Notes: generated from the sequence alone by a model not told the origin. DNA of 64,000 bases from Paraglaciecola chathamensis S18K6 (GCA_000314955.1 BAEM01000042.1:153138-217137); one strand, 5' to 3'. Counted from the stretch's first letter, positions 45,991 through 57,433 are shown. Numbers and translations are program-made.

Positions 45991-46761
45991 ATGTCGAATG
46001 ATAATACAAAAGATGAAATGCCATCCATGGTATTGGATAAAGACGATCTCGATTCTTATCGTCGTAATCGCGGCCCTGCCCCGTCGAACAAGAGCAAGTC
46101 ATCTACCACCAAGACAAAAGAGCCAAAAAGCAAAGGTTCGGGTCCTTCTTGGTTATCCATGCTTTTTTTCATCATTATTTTAGCAGCAGGCATTGGCTAC
46201 ACCGCTTACACCATTGAACAACAAAAGTTGGTGATTATTGAAGCGCAAAAACGAATTGGAGATTTAGAGAATCGACTTTCGGCCACAGGTGAGGAAATGG
46301 ACCAGTCGGCTGTTGCGTTGCAAGTTAAAGTGACGGAACTAAGTGCCAAAACCCAAGAACTGTGGGAACAAATGGACAAGCTTTGGGCATCAGCATGGCG
46401 CAGAAATCAATCTGAGATCAAAGATTTAGAAGCGAGCATGAAGTCCCAAAAAAGCGCTCTTGAGCAATCTATCAGCGCGGTGAAAGGGGAAACCGATGTT
46501 AATGCAACCACCGTTGGCCTTTTACAGGAACAATTAGACAGCACCAATAATACCGCTAATCGTTTGGCTGAACTGTTGAATAAAGTTGAACAAACAGGCA
46601 TAGATACTGAACAGCAGGTCAACAGCTTGCAGGAAAAACTCATGTCTACCGCGATAGCAAGCAATGGCTTGACTGGTCGTTTAGCTGAACTTGAGAAATG
46701 GCGTAAACGCGCTGAGGATCAATTAAAAGCGGCGAGCCAACCAGTAAACACAACACCATAG
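45991..46761 (+). CDS. Membrane-anchored coiled-coil protein, function unknown
   Basis: 256 residues. A charged N-terminal cytoplasmic part with a basic, lysine- and serine-rich stretch (KSSTTKTKEPKSKGSG) precedes one membrane segment at about 53-72 (LSMLFFIIILAAGIGYTAY). The remaining 180 residues are a long coiled coil on the periplasmic side, with regular LENRL and ELWEQMDKLW heptads. I do not recognise a named family. A structural or division-associated scaffold is one possibility. An upstream ATG-bearing reading at 45977 in another frame is a shadow. Confidence 0.75.
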   Translation: MSNDNTKDEMPSMVLDKDDLDSYRRNRGPAPSNKSKSSTTKTKEPKSKGSGPSWLSMLFFIIILAAGIGYTAYTIEQQKLVIIEAQKRIGDLENRLSATGEEMDQSAVALQVKVTELSAKTQELWEQMDKLWASAWRRNQSEIKDLEASMKSQKSALEQSISAVKGETDVNATTVGLLQEQLDSTNNTANRLAELLNKVEQTGIDTEQQVNSLQEKLMSTAIASNGLTGRLAELEKWRKRAEDQLKAASQPVNTTP

Positions 46762-46832
46762 CGCCTGTTCAAACAGCCGGAGCCTGCAAGCCGATAAGGC
46801 TATAGGCCGTTAGCGCCCCGCTAGATAAAGAC

Positions 46833-46859
46833 AAAAAAGGAGACCGTGGTCTCCTTTTT
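46833..46859. terminator. Bidirectional terminator
   Basis: AAAAAGGAGACC and GGTCTCCTTTTT form a perfect stem around GT, with A/T runs on both sides. It serves the coiled-coil gene on the plus strand and the M1 peptidase gene on the minus strand. Confidence 0.92.
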
Positions 46860-46890
46860 CAATCATAGTGCTATCAATTACGACAACAGG

Positions 46891-48792
46891 TTACTCAACG
46901 AACCCTTCATTGGCTTTTACCGTTAGTGGGTGATAACCAGGCTTGGCTTCTGCGAAGGCTTTTTGCGCCAACATCTTGCCTTTTGGTGTTTGCGACAACG
47001 CTTTGTAAATGGGTTTAACCAGCTTGTTACGACCAATGCTAACCAAGTAGCTATGCACGCGAGGTAATGCAGGTTCATACCAATTTTCTACCGCCATTAG
47101 CAACCAGCTATGCGCTATTTCGTTATTTTTACTCTGGGTTAAATCAAATGCGGCATCCAATTCAGTCAGTTGCTGCTGGGTCAAACTGTCTGGCATATTA
47201 TTCAAGAAGTACAGCCACTGATGTACTACCCAATCATCTGCATCGATATCCTTGGCATGTATTTCGCCATTTAGCCATTGGTTACGGGCCTCATCGACAA
47301 TTTTAAATGCGTTTGAGTGCGCAGCAGGTGCACCTTTAGGGATCCCTGGTTCAAATATCCATTGGTGAATTCGCTCTGCAGACAACGCATCAGCATAATC
47401 CGTTAATAAAGTAGCGTTTAAGTAAGCCATGAACTGATCAGTGGTGATACTTTGAAACGCAAAGTGCTCAAAATAATTTAGCAAAAATTTATCGAAGTTT
47501 TCACGTCCTACTTTTTGCTCAAGCTCACGCAAAAACAGGGCGCCCTTCTCATAAGGAATATTACTGAATACAGCATCGGGATCACGTCCGCGAAGATCGA
47601 TAGCCAAGATCTGATCCTCCGGCGGTAAACTCTCTATATCAGCTTGCAAGTCTTGGCGACCAAGTACGGCTTCCATGTTGTATCTGTCATCACCGTAAAC
47701 CATTTGCATGATGCGGTAGGTCAAATAAGTAGTAAAACCTTCGTTCAACCATAGGTCGCGCCACGTAGCATTAGTGACAGTATTCCCTGACCAAGAATGC
47801 GCTAATTCATGCGCAATCAAAGACACGAGACTTTTATCACCTGCGATTACGGTCGGCGTAATAAACGACAAGCGCGGGTTTTCCATGCCGCCAAACGGAA
47901 ATGACGGAGGTAGAATCAACAAATCGTAACGATCCCAGCGATACGGGCCATAGGTTTTTTCCGTCACCTCAAGCATAGACTCCGTATCGGCAAACTCATC
48001 TGCTGCCGCATCAAGCAATGCGGGCTCAGCATACACACCAGTGCGTTTACCCATGGATTTAAACTTTAAATCCCCCACAGCCAAGGCAATCAAATAGGCA
48101 GGTATTGCCTGGGGCATATTAAACTCATACACACCATCGCGGGCTGTCTCAGGGTCGTTCGAGGCACTCATGACCGCCAATAGCTCTTTCGGCGTATGTA
48201 CAGTTGCACTGTAAGTCACTCGTACTTGAGGTGAATCTTGCACCGGTATAAAACTGCGCGCATGAATTGCCTGAGACTGAGTAAACAGGAAGGGATGCTG
48301 TTTACCTGCCGTTTGTGCTGGCGTCAACCACTGTACACCTGAGGCTTGAGGTGAAGTGTGATACGACACAGTGACCTTATTTGCTCCCTCAGGAATAGTG
48401 ATTGTCAGCGGCGCACCTAGAAAAGAATCCGCTTTGCCTAAGGAGTACGGAACAGGCATACCATTGGCCGTCACTGCCTTTATTGTTAAGTCACGGGTAT
48501 CAAGAATTAAAGTGTTGTTGCCCTCTTGCTTGCGCTTTACAGATAATTCCACATCCCCTGAGATGATTTTTTTATCGAAGTTGACATCTAAATCCAGTGC
48601 CAAATGCGTCACACTGATTTGTTCTGGGTTAGAAAAAGAGTGGTAATCTTTACCTGCCTCGATATTCACTGCTGTATTGCTCAAAGCCTTAGAAGAGCCG
48701 GGCTGACTTGGTTGGCTGCTATTACTCTGTCCTGCACATCCGCCTAGCGCAAAAATGGCCGATATGGTTGTTGCTAAAATTGCTGACTTCAT
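46891..48792 (-). CDS. M1 family aminopeptidase lipoprotein (LTA4 hydrolase-like)
   Basis: 633 residues. A lipoprotein signal MKSAILATTISAIFALGGC with Cys at about 19 is followed by a serine-rich linker. The M1 exopeptidase motif GGMENP is at 301-306 and the zinc site HELAHSWSG with His328, Glu329, His332 and distal Glu351 in WLNEGFTTYL. The C-terminal helical domain resembles leukotriene A4 hydrolase. It should remove N-terminal residues from peptides in the periplasm. The lipid anchor is unusual for a cytoplasmic enzyme family. Confidence 0.9.
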   Translation of the reverse strand: MKSAILATTISAIFALGGCAGQSNSSQPSQPGSSKALSNTAVNIEAGKDYHSFSNPEQISVTHLALDLDVNFDKKIISGDVELSVKRKQEGNNTLILDTRDLTIKAVTANGMPVPYSLGKADSFLGAPLTITIPEGANKVTVSYHTSPQASGVQWLTPAQTAGKQHPFLFTQSQAIHARSFIPVQDSPQVRVTYSATVHTPKELLAVMSASNDPETARDGVYEFNMPQAIPAYLIALAVGDLKFKSMGKRTGVYAEPALLDAAADEFADTESMLEVTEKTYGPYRWDRYDLLILPPSFPFGGMENPRLSFITPTVIAGDKSLVSLIAHELAHSWSGNTVTNATWRDLWLNEGFTTYLTYRIMQMVYGDDRYNMEAVLGRQDLQADIESLPPEDQILAIDLRGRDPDAVFSNIPYEKGALFLRELEQKVGRENFDKFLLNYFEHFAFQSITTDQFMAYLNATLLTDYADALSAERIHQWIFEPGIPKGAPAAHSNAFKIVDEARNQWLNGEIHAKDIDADDWVVHQWLYFLNNMPDSLTQQQLTELDAAFDLTQSKNNEIAHSWLLMAVENWYEPALPRVHSYLVSIGRNKLVKPIYKALSQTPKGKMLAQKAFAEAKPGYHPLTVKANEGFVE

Positions 48793-48963
48793 TGTTAGTC
48801 CTAATGGTTAGTCCGTTACAAATTGTGGCATAGACAACCCAAGAACAGAACTATTACCCTTTGCTAGGTATACAGAATTTTGTAAATTGAAATTTCTTCG
48901 CTAACCCTTATATTGGTATTAGTGAGCTCCATGCATCCCGCTCATAATCGAATGGAGAGAAGT

Positions 48964-49548
48964 ATGTCATTTGACGAAAAATATCTAGGTGAAGATTTTT
49001 TATCTGCCATGAGTGATGTCACTCCGTTAGGCCCTGACGACAAGGTCAATACAACCCAAACGCAAAAAACGCTTGCCCAGCAATTAAAACGAAAAGCCTT
49101 AGAGCAACAACTAAACAAAGCAAATAATTTCTTGTCCACTGAAATTACGCACTTGGTGGCGCCTAATGACATAATTGGCTTTAAACAAGACGGCGTACAA
49201 GAGGGTGTGTATAAAAACTTGCGCTTGGGGAAATACCCAATAGACGATGTACTTAATGTACAACAAGGTGGTTTCGAAAAATCTCGCCAGTCACTGTTTG
49301 ATAGGATCAGGCTGAATCAAGAAAAAGGCATTCGATGCATGCTAATAAAGCACGGACGTGGCGAGCAAAGTAAACCCATTGCGGGTTATTTGAAAAGTGC
49401 TGTCAACCAATGGTTAGTGCAGTTACCCCAAGTGATCGCCTTTCACAGCGCCCAGCTTCATCATGGTGGTAGCGCCTCTGTATATGCCTTACTGAAGAAA
49501 AGCGAACAGCAAAAAACGCATAACAGAGAATTACATCGTAAAAAATAG
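48964..49548 (+). CDS. smrA: SmrA-like Smr-domain protein
   Basis: 194 residues from ATG 48964, which has GGAGAG about ten bases upstream; the ATG at 48913 lacks a site. The C-terminal Smr domain has LRLGKYPIDDVLNVQQGGFE and IKHGRGEQSKP with LPQVIAFHSAQLHHGGSASVY, where GRG and HGG are family motifs. Smr domains are nicking or RNA-cleaving nucleases. The role in this cell is unknown. Confidence 0.85.
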   Translation: MSFDEKYLGEDFLSAMSDVTPLGPDDKVNTTQTQKTLAQQLKRKALEQQLNKANNFLSTEITHLVAPNDIIGFKQDGVQEGVYKNLRLGKYPIDDVLNVQQGGFEKSRQSLFDRIRLNQEKGIRCMLIKHGRGEQSKPIAGYLKSAVNQWLVQLPQVIAFHSAQLHHGGSASVYALLKKSEQQKTHNRELHRKK

Positions 49549-49636
49549 GCGTTCTTTAGGCGAAATTGTAATGCGCAATATATACAGCGGGATGTGCTTG
49601 CTATCTAAGACAACAATATTTGTGCAATTGAACGAC

Positions 49637-49798
49637 TTATTTTTCAGCTAGCGCGATGGCGTCGCCTGTTGCGTACGTTGCCATATTCGTCGGAATCGGT
49701 TGTGATTTTGCTGATGCGCTAAAAATTGCGGCAACAATGAGAAATACGACAGTAGCCAAAACGCCTGCCAAACCAAAACCTTTAGATGAACGATTCAT
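49637..49798 (-). CDS. Small single-span membrane or secreted protein (putative)
   Basis: 53 residues from ATG 49798 to TAA 49637. MNRSSKGFGLAGVLATVVF, a hydrophobic segment to about residue 28, then SAKSQPIPTNMATYATGDAI. It looks like a signal or anchor sequence with a short exported tail. It lies in a gap with no other gene; the opposite-strand reading over it lacks a good ribosome site. No family recognised. Confidence 0.5.
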   Translation of the reverse strand: MNRSSKGFGLAGVLATVVFLIVAAIFSASAKSQPIPTNMATYATGDAIALAEK

Positions 49799-50074
49799 AT
49801 CAGTCTCTTATTATTTTATGGGTACTTGCATCCTGCCCTAAAATCTTAACATCCTTTTTACAAGCAGAATTGTAAACTTCTGTCAAGAAACGAACGAATA
49901 ATAATCAGATTCATCCAAGGTTACAAGTTTTTATTAAGGAAAATCAAAGAATTGAGGGTGAATTTTTTTTTATAAATCGGGGAACTTTTTGTTTGTTTTT
50001 TAAACACTAGCTGATTTTTAGTATTTTGCAACTGAGTAAAAGTCGTAACTTATTAATACCTAAAAAGAAATTTA

Positions 50075-50100
50075 AAAAAGCCCCGGAAACGGGGCTTTTT
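50075..50100. terminator. Terminator after purL
   Basis: AAAAAGCCCCG and CGGGGCTTTTT form a stem around GAAA, with A/T runs on both sides. It ends purL on the minus strand and can stop rightward transcripts too. Confidence 0.9.
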
Positions 50101-50172
50101 CAGTCGTGAACTTTATTTACCACTAAAATTCAACAAGATAACGTAATCGACAAGTCGACTGCCTATTACGGT

Positions 50173-53100
50173 TTATCCTAAATAAACCCGTGCATTTCTA
50201 AACATACGCATCCACGGGCTGTCTTCTTGCCAATCATCAGGGTGCCAAGAGTTGGCAACCGTTCTAAATACCCGTTCTGGGTGCGGCATCATGATTGTTG
50301 CACGGCCATCAAGACTGGTTAAACCTGAAATTCCAGCAGGAGAACCATTCGGATTAGCTGGATACTGTTGAGTCACCTTCCCGTAGTTATCGATGTACTG
50401 AAGTGCAACTGTATTGTTATTCAGTGTGGTATCTAGCCCAGACGCTTGGGCAAATTCAGCGCGACCTTCACCATGAGATACCGCAATCGGCATTTTGGAG
50501 CCTTGCATACCCTTGAAGAATATTGATGGTGAATCTTTCACCTCAAGCATGGCCACCCGTGCTTCGAAACGCTCTGATTGATTGGTCACAAAATGCGGCC
50601 AATGTTCCGCACCAGGAATTAGTGACTTGAGGTTAGATAGCATCTGGCAGCCGTTACACACACCCAAACTGAAGGTTTCTTTGCGCGCAAAGAAAGCTGA
50701 AAACTCATCACGCGCCATTGCGTTGAACAATATTGATTTAGCCCACCCTTCGCCAGCACCGAGCACGTCACCGTAGGAGAAACCACCACAGGCGACAAGA
50801 CCTTGAAACTCACTTAACGAAACCCGACCTGCCAGTATATCGCTCATATGAACGTCGACAGAGGCAAAACCTGCACGGTCAAAGGCAGCAGCCATTTCAA
50901 CATGTGAGTTCACGCCTTGCTCTCGCAAAATAGCCATTTTAGGCGCAACGCCTTTGGCTATATAAGGTGCAGCAACATCTTCAGTCACATCAAATGTCAA
51001 CGCTGAGTGCAAACCTGGATTACTCAGATCATTTTTAGTCGCCAGTTCTTGCTCCGCACACTCAGGGTTGTCGCGCAGTCTTTGCATGTGGTGTGTGGTT
51101 TGTGCCCATGCGTTGCGATAAACCCCACGACTGCTTTGCAATACAGGTTGACCATTACGAGAAAAACTAATCTGGTCATCGTTTGATAGTGTGCCAATCA
51201 CATGGCTCACATTCGTTAAACCATTGTTCGCCAATACCGACTCTACGTGACTTAACTTATCGGCATCGAACTGGATAACTGCGCCTAACTCTTCGTTAAA
51301 CAAGGCACTGGCGTTGTCACCAGCAAGTTTATCAAGTTCAATCTTCAAACCGGTATTTCCGGCAAACGCCATTTCCACTAATGTTGTGAACAAGCCGCCA
51401 TCTGAGCGGTCATGATAAGCATGCAGTGCTTTTTCATGTACAAGTTGTTGTATGGCCACGAAGAAACCTTTGAGCAATTCAGCGGAATCAACGTCTGGCG
51501 TTTTATCACCAAGCTGCTGATAAACCTGCGCTAAACAAGAAGCGCCCATACGGTTTTGACCTGCTCCTAGGTCAATTAACATCAGGCGAGTATCACCTTC
51601 GGTACTCAATTCAGGGGTGAGGGTTTTACGTACGTCTTGTACCGCACCAAAAGCCGTGATCACTAATGACATCGGCGACGTAACGGCTTTATCACCTTGC
51701 GCATCTTGCCATTGTGTTTTCATCGACATCGAATCTTTACCCACCGGAATGGTGAGCCCTAGAGCCGGGCATAGCTCTTCGCCTACGGCTTTCACCGCTT
51801 CATAAAGACCCGCATCTTCTCCTGGGTGACCCGCTGCCGCCATCCAATTAGCTGATAACTTAATGCGTTTCAAATCACCAATATCTGCAGCAGCAATATT
51901 GGTTAACGCTTCGCCTACAGCCAAGCGCGCCGACGCGCCATAATTTAATAATGCCGCAGGTGTGCGTTCACCTAACGACATTGCTTCACCTTGATAGGAG
52001 TCGAAAGCAGCAGCGGTGACCGCGACATCAGCCACAGGAATTTGCCAAGGGCCAACCATTTGATCCCGATTAACCAAGCCAGTAACAGAGCGATCGCCTA
52101 TGGTGATCAAAAAGGTTTTTTCAGCAACCGCGGGTAAATGCAATAAGCGTAACGCCGCTTCATCTAAATCAATTTGCGCCAGGTCAAATGCGCTTCCCGT
52201 GAGCGACTTTGATTGTACATCACGGTGCATTTTAGGTGCTTTTCCTAACAATACGTCCAATGGCATATCAATCGGTTTGTTGTTGAAGTGACTGTCATCC
52301 AAGGTTAAATGGCGTGCTTCGGTTGCTTCACCAACCACAGCGAACGGTGCTCTTTCACGCGCACAAATATCTGCAAAGGTGGCTAAGTTTTCAGGCGCTA
52401 CCGACATCACGTAACGCTCTTGCGATTCATTACACCACACCTCTAAGGGCGTCATACCTGGTTCATCGTTTGGTACATTGCGTAATGAAAAGTTGGCGCC
52501 ACGCCCACCGTCATTCACCAGCTCAGGAAATGCATTTGATAAACCGCCAGCACCTACATCATGAATAAATTGGATAGGGTTGTTTTCACCCAATTGCCAG
52601 CATTTGTCGATCACTTCTTGGCAACGGCGCTCCATTTCTGGGTTGTCTCGCTGCACGGAAGCAAAGTCTAAATCTTCATTAGACTCACCCGATGTCATTG
52701 AGGATGCTGCACCGCCCCCCAAGCCTATGTTCATGGCAGGGCCGCCTAAGGCAATTAGTTTAGCCCCAACGGTGATCTCACCTTTTTGCGTATGCTGCTT
52801 ACGAATATTACCTAAACCACCGGCAAGCATAATAGGCTTGTGATAACCACGTACTTCTTCCCCGTTAAAACTTACCACTTGTTGCTCGTAAGTACGGAAG
52901 TAACCAAGAATATTCGGACGGCCAAATTCATTGTTAAAGGCTGCACCGCCAAGTGGACCATCAAGCATAATATCGAAAGCAGAAACAATACGTTCTGGTT
53001 TACCGTATTCGCTCTCCCAAGGCTGCTCAAATCCAGGAATACGTAAGTTAGACACTGAAAAACCAACTAATCCCGCTTTGGGTTTAGACCCGCGGCCCGT

Positions 53101-54060
53101 TGCGCCTTCATCACGAATTTCACCACCAGAGCCAGTTGCTGCACCGCTAAAAGGGGCAATGGCAGTGGGGTGATTGTGAGTTTCGACTTTCATCAGAATA
53201 TCGATATCTTCATGATGATAGCGATACTGGTTGTTGTCTGCTTCAGGGAAAAAGCGTCCGGCAAAACTGCCTTCCATCACTGCGGCGTTATCAGCGTACG
53301 CTGAATGTACGAAATCAGGACATTTTTCGTAGGTGTTTTTTATCATTTTGAACAAAGACTTAGGTTGCACTTGCCCGTCTATTGTCCAATCTGCATTGAA
53401 AATTTTATGTCGACAATGCTCTGAGTTTGCTTGGGCAAACATATAAAGCTCAATATCATTAGGATTACGCCCTAGCTTTTCAAAACTGCTGACTAAGTAA
53501 TCCACTTCATCTTCGGCTAAGGCCAACCCTAAGCGCACATTAGCACTGACAAGCTCTTCACGCCCACCAGCTAAAATATCTATAGAGGTTAACGGCTTAG
53601 GTGCTTCATGCTTAAACAAAACACTGGCATCTTGCAGTTCACTGACCACACTTTGTGTCATGCGATCGTGTAATACATTCTTTAGCTGCGCTAACTGAGT
53701 AACATTTAACGGATCAGCATCAACATAAAATGCGCAACCCCGCTCTAAACGTTCAACCGACGTCAGCCCACAATTATGCGCAATATCAGTGGCCTTTGAA
53801 GACCAGGGTGAAATCGTTCCCGCACGCGGAATAACAAGTAATAACAGCCCTTTGTGCTGTTTTTCTTCAATTTTAGGCCCGTAGGTAAGAAGTTTATCTA
53901 ATACCTGTGTATCACTCTCGCTTAACGGTTGACTCACTTGAGCAAAATGCACAAATTCAGCAAACAAAGCATGAACGGGGATATTAAGGGCCTCAATAGA
54001 CTGCATGAGTTTTTTAGTACGAAATTCAGAAAGGGCTGGAGCGCCGCGAAGGACAAGCAT
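50173..54060 (-). CDS. purL: PurL, phosphoribosylformylglycinamidine synthase
   Basis: 1295 residues from ATG 54060, the same as in E. coli. A reading from 54093 adds eleven residues and is not needed. The N-terminal PurS-like part ([20 protein letters not shown]), the AIRS-type domains with [20 protein letters not shown] and [12 protein letters not shown], and a C-terminal glutamine amidotransferase with [13 protein letters not shown] and HGEGRAEF are all present. It performs the fourth step of purine synthesis. It diverges from mltF, as in many gammaproteobacteria. Confidence 0.97.
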   Translation of the reverse strand: MLVLRGAPALSEFRTKKLMQSIEALNIPVHALFAEFVHFAQVSQPLSESDTQVLDKLLTYGPKIEEKQHKGLLLLVIPRAGTISPWSSKATDIAHNCGLTSVERLERGCAFYVDADPLNVTQLAQLKNVLHDRMTQSVVSELQDASVLFKHEAPKPLTSIDILAGGREELVSANVRLGLALAEDEVDYLVSSFEKLGRNPNDIELYMFAQANSEHCRHKIFNADWTIDGQVQPKSLFKMIKNTYEKCPDFVHSAYADNAAVMEGSFAGRFFPEADNNQYRYHHEDIDILMKVETHNHPTAIAPFSGAATGSGGEIRDEGATGRGSKPKAGLVGFSVSNLRIPGFEQPWESEYGKPERIVSAFDIMLDGPLGGAAFNNEFGRPNILGYFRTYEQQVVSFNGEEVRGYHKPIMLAGGLGNIRKQHTQKGEITVGAKLIALGGPAMNIGLGGGAASSMTSGESNEDLDFASVQRDNPEMERRCQEVIDKCWQLGENNPIQFIHDVGAGGLSNAFPELVNDGGRGANFSLRNVPNDEPGMTPLEVWCNESQERYVMSVAPENLATFADICARERAPFAVVGEATEARHLTLDDSHFNNKPIDMPLDVLLGKAPKMHRDVQSKSLTGSAFDLAQIDLDEAALRLLHLPAVAEKTFLITIGDRSVTGLVNRDQMVGPWQIPVADVAVTAAAFDSYQGEAMSLGERTPAALLNYGASARLAVGEALTNIAAADIGDLKRIKLSANWMAAAGHPGEDAGLYEAVKAVGEELCPALGLTIPVGKDSMSMKTQWQDAQGDKAVTSPMSLVITAFGAVQDVRKTLTPELSTEGDTRLMLIDLGAGQNRMGASCLAQVYQQLGDKTPDVDSAELLKGFFVAIQQLVHEKALHAYHDRSDGGLFTTLVEMAFAGNTGLKIELDKLAGDNASALFNEELGAVIQFDADKLSHVESVLANNGLTNVSHVIGTLSNDDQISFSRNGQPVLQSSRGVYRNAWAQTTHHMQRLRDNPECAEQELATKNDLSNPGLHSALTFDVTEDVAAPYIAKGVAPKMAILREQGVNSHVEMAAAFDRAGFASVDVHMSDILAGRVSLSEFQGLVACGGFSYGDVLGAGEGWAKSILFNAMARDEFSAFFARKETFSLGVCNGCQMLSNLKSLIPGAEHWPHFVTNQSERFEARVAMLEVKDSPSIFFKGMQGSKMPIAVSHGEGRAEFAQASGLDTTLNNNTVALQYIDNYGKVTQQYPANPNGSPAGISGLTSLDGRATIMMPHPERVFRTVANSWHPDDWQEDSPWMRMFRNARVYLG

Positions 54061-54271
54061 AAAGGTAATCACCAAGTTGCAGGGCTCACCCACTTTCGTG
54101 ATGGCAAACCGATTTTCGGGAAAATTTTAAGCGCAGGATTATATACTGATTTTCGTGCAATTGATAAGCGATAAACCACCTGAAGAAAGACTTTTATTAA
54201 ATGATAAATATCTGGATGAATTCATTACTTTTGGTCACAATATCCATTGATGGTTTTTTAAGGGGTGTAGT

Positions 54272-56032
54272 ATTTTTTTTCGTTGGTCTTTTCGTTATGG
54301 TTTTGTACTTGCTGTTTCTCTTATACTCAGCGCATGTGATGAACCCAAAAAGCAGGATAGCCTTCAGCAGGTGCTTGATACTGGCATATTGCGAGTGGGC
54401 ACTATTTACGGCTTAACCACCTATTATAATGGTCCCAACGGCCCCGAAGGATTCGAATACGAATTAGCCGCAGGTTTTGCAGATTACTTAGGTGTTAAGC
54501 TTGAGATCTTCCCCTACTACACTGTTAATGAACTCTTTCCTCAACTAGACAATGCCCATTTTGACGTGATTGCCGCGGGTATCAATGTCAGCCCTGAACG
54601 TTATTCCCAATTCCGCTTCGGGCCTGCTTATCAAAACGTCAGTCAAAAATTGGTTTTTAAACAAGGAGACGTGAGACCAAGAGAGTTAGAAGATCTCACC
54701 GGCAACTTTATGGTGGTTGCAGGCAGCGGACACAGTGAAACCTTACGTAATTTTAAAGCCGAACATCCTGACCTAAGCTGGCAAGAAACCAATGATAAAG
54801 ACTCAGAAGAACTACTTGAGGCAGTATTGGCTGACGAGCTTGACTACACAGTAGTAGATTCAAATATTTTAGCGTTAATGCGTCGCCGCTATCCAGAACT
54901 GAGCATCGGCTTTTCCTTGAGTCAATCACAGGGTATCGCTTGGGCCACCAGCAAAAAAGGCGATGACGCATTACGCGCGGCCTTGATTGAGTACTTCGGC
55001 AAAATCCATCAAAACGGCACGTTAGCGGCATTAGAAGACAAACATTTTGGCCATGTACGCCAATTTAACTACGTGGATACACGAGATTTTATTCGCTCAG
55101 CAGCCGAAAAATTGCCGCAGTATCAACCCTTGTTTGAACAATATGCGAATGAACTCGACTGGCGTTTATTGGCAGCCCTGAGTTATCAAGAAAGTCACTG
55201 GAACCCTAAGGCAAAATCCGTTACTGGGGTGCGTGGTTTGATGATGTTAACCTTGAATACCGCAAAAGACTTAGGTGTTACTTCGCGCCTTGACCCAGAA
55301 CAAAGCATTCGCGGTGGTTCAGAATATCTAGCGACGTTACTAACGCGTATTCCCGAGCGCATACCTCATCCTGACAGACTATGGTTCGCACTAGCCGCGT
55401 ATAATGTAGGTTTAGGGCATTTAGAAGATGCACGTGTATTAACAGAGCGCCAAGGTGGAAACCCAGACATGTGGGTTGACGTGAAAAAGCGCTTGCCGCA
55501 ATTAAGACAAAAACGATATTACAAAACCACACGTTACGGTTACGCCCGAGGCAACGAAGCGGTTATCTATGTGGATAATATTCGTCGATACTACGACACC
55601 TTAGTGTGGCTTAAAGAGCAGCAGCCTGAGCTAATGCCAGTAGAGCTGCAAGAGGAACAAAGCGATGTTCAGCTGGGCGATGTAAGCGGTGACGACGAAA
55701 CTGAGAATGACATCAATGAACGCACGTCTACGCCAGACGCTCCAAAAATTAATGGCACAAAGAGCGAAACTATCGAAGACAAAGCTGACGGGGGCGATAC
55801 AGTCGAGAACCAAACGAGCCAGAACGCGCCTAGCCAGAAACAAACTAGCAAGAATGAAACCGCTCAGAGCCAAGCCCCAGAGACCGGCCCCGAGCAAGAC
55901 AAAGCAGGTAAGAACGGAGCCAGCAAGAACAACGCATCCGATACCCCAGACGCAGAGAAACAAGCTGATAGCGACAGTCAGCCTGAAGAAAGCGCAGATT
56001 TACTGCAAGATGAAACCAATCAAGAGCGTTAA
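54272..56032 (+). CDS. mltF: MltF, lytic transglycosylase lipoprotein, apparent AUU start
   Basis: The frame stays open back to 54251, but the first ATG/GTG/TTG-type codon in it is GTG 54371, past the signal peptide. Upstream in frame lies FFRWSFRYGFVLAVSLILSAC, a good lipoprotein signal with lipobox LSAC. The ATT at 54272 precedes it, with AAGGGG six bases upstream, so AUU is the best start (about 586 residues). The first domain is a SBP_bac_3-like amino acid binder, and the second has the transglycosylase motif ALSYQESHWNPKAKS with the catalytic Glu, then GLMMLTLNTA. A serine, asparagine and lysine-rich tail of over 100 residues follows. Confidence 0.85.
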   Translation: MFFRWSFRYGFVLAVSLILSACDEPKKQDSLQQVLDTGILRVGTIYGLTTYYNGPNGPEGFEYELAAGFADYLGVKLEIFPYYTVNELFPQLDNAHFDVIAAGINVSPERYSQFRFGPAYQNVSQKLVFKQGDVRPRELEDLTGNFMVVAGSGHSETLRNFKAEHPDLSWQETNDKDSEELLEAVLADELDYTVVDSNILALMRRRYPELSIGFSLSQSQGIAWATSKKGDDALRAALIEYFGKIHQNGTLAALEDKHFGHVRQFNYVDTRDFIRSAAEKLPQYQPLFEQYANELDWRLLAALSYQESHWNPKAKSVTGVRGLMMLTLNTAKDLGVTSRLDPEQSIRGGSEYLATLLTRIPERIPHPDRLWFALAAYNVGLGHLEDARVLTERQGGNPDMWVDVKKRLPQLRQKRYYKTTRYGYARGNEAVIYVDNIRRYYDTLVWLKEQQPELMPVELQEEQSDVQLGDVSGDDETENDINERTSTPDAPKINGTKSETIEDKADGGDTVENQTSQNAPSQKQTSKNETAQSQAPETGPEQDKAGKNGASKNNASDTPDAEKQADSDSQPEESADLLQDETNQER

Positions 56033-56289
56033 CTTTTAACGCCCCAATACTAATGAAAAGCACTAATGAAAACCCACAGTAAAGTTTGATTTACGATTAC
56101 GCTTTTTAGTTAAATCGCTTGTCATTTTTCATTCATAACAAACTGTTAGATTATATTTTAGTGAACATAACGACTCTTTAAGGTGTCGACTATAAATCCT
56201 ATCGAGCGATTTGACAGTATAAAGTTGATATCTTAGTTTTAACGAGAATATGTTTGCGCAAAATACTGAAAAGACAGAAGGAAAAATGA

Positions 56290-56945
<656 letters not shown>

Positions 56946-57138
56946 TTAACGGTTTGCTGGTCATGAAATTGGTGAAATAGATTAATTATTTCGTCAAATT
57001 AACCAACCTCATTACGAAAGGCATTACCTACCAACAACTAACTCTTTGATTAAATTAACTTTTTAATTATGGTCAACGAATTGCTTAATACTATTCAAAT
57101 ATGGATACTATTTTAACACATAGATTTGAGGAATAGAC

Positions 57139-57372
57139 ATGAACATCACTGCCATCGCCATTGTCGCTATCATTTGTTGGGCTATTGTTGAATTAACCAA
57201 TGGCGCAAAAACCAAGAAAAAAAGCAAAGTTAGCCAACAAAAAGAAACTGAACTTGAACAACAGGTCACAGAATTAAAAGAGCGCGTCGAAACATTAGAA
57301 AAAATTGTAACCGATGAAAAGTATGACTTGCACCGTCAGTTCGATGATCTAAAAAAAGATAAAGTGGCTTAA
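57139..57372 (+). CDS. Small membrane protein with coiled coil, PspB-like
   Basis: 77 residues. One hydrophobic segment at 3-20 (ITAIAIVAIICWAIVELT), then a basic linker and a heptad region VTELKERVETLEKIVTDEKY. The layout is like PspB of the phage-shock system, and the last part resembles its coiled coil. No pspA or pspC lies next to it, so the assignment is only suggestive. GAGG precedes the ATG by about eight bases. Confidence 0.55.
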   Translation: MNITAIAIVAIICWAIVELTNGAKTKKKSKVSQQKETELEQQVTELKERVETLEKIVTDEKYDLHRQFDDLKKDKVA

Positions 57373-57393
57373 AGCCAACAAGAGCAAAATCCT

Positions 57394-57433
57394 AAAAAAA
57401 AGGGCCATCTCACACCGAGTTTGGCCCTTTTTT
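57394..57433. terminator. Bidirectional terminator
   Basis: AAAAAAGGGCCA pairs with TGGCCCTTTTTT around a 15-base loop, with A/T runs on both sides. It serves the small membrane gene and the acyltransferase gene. Confidence 0.88.

Noticed and set aside
49656..49841. A plus-strand frame over the small minus-strand gene
   Set aside because: No ribosome site and poor protein-like character compared with the opposite strand.
54080..54130. A PurR site upstream of purL
   Set aside because: GCAAACCGATTTTCG resembles the operator but needs an inserted base and has weak symmetry.
54201..54416. A 71-codon hydrophobic frame before mltF
   Set aside because: It is in a different frame from the MltF body, which has its own lipoprotein signal in frame; it would matter only if the T run contains an indel.
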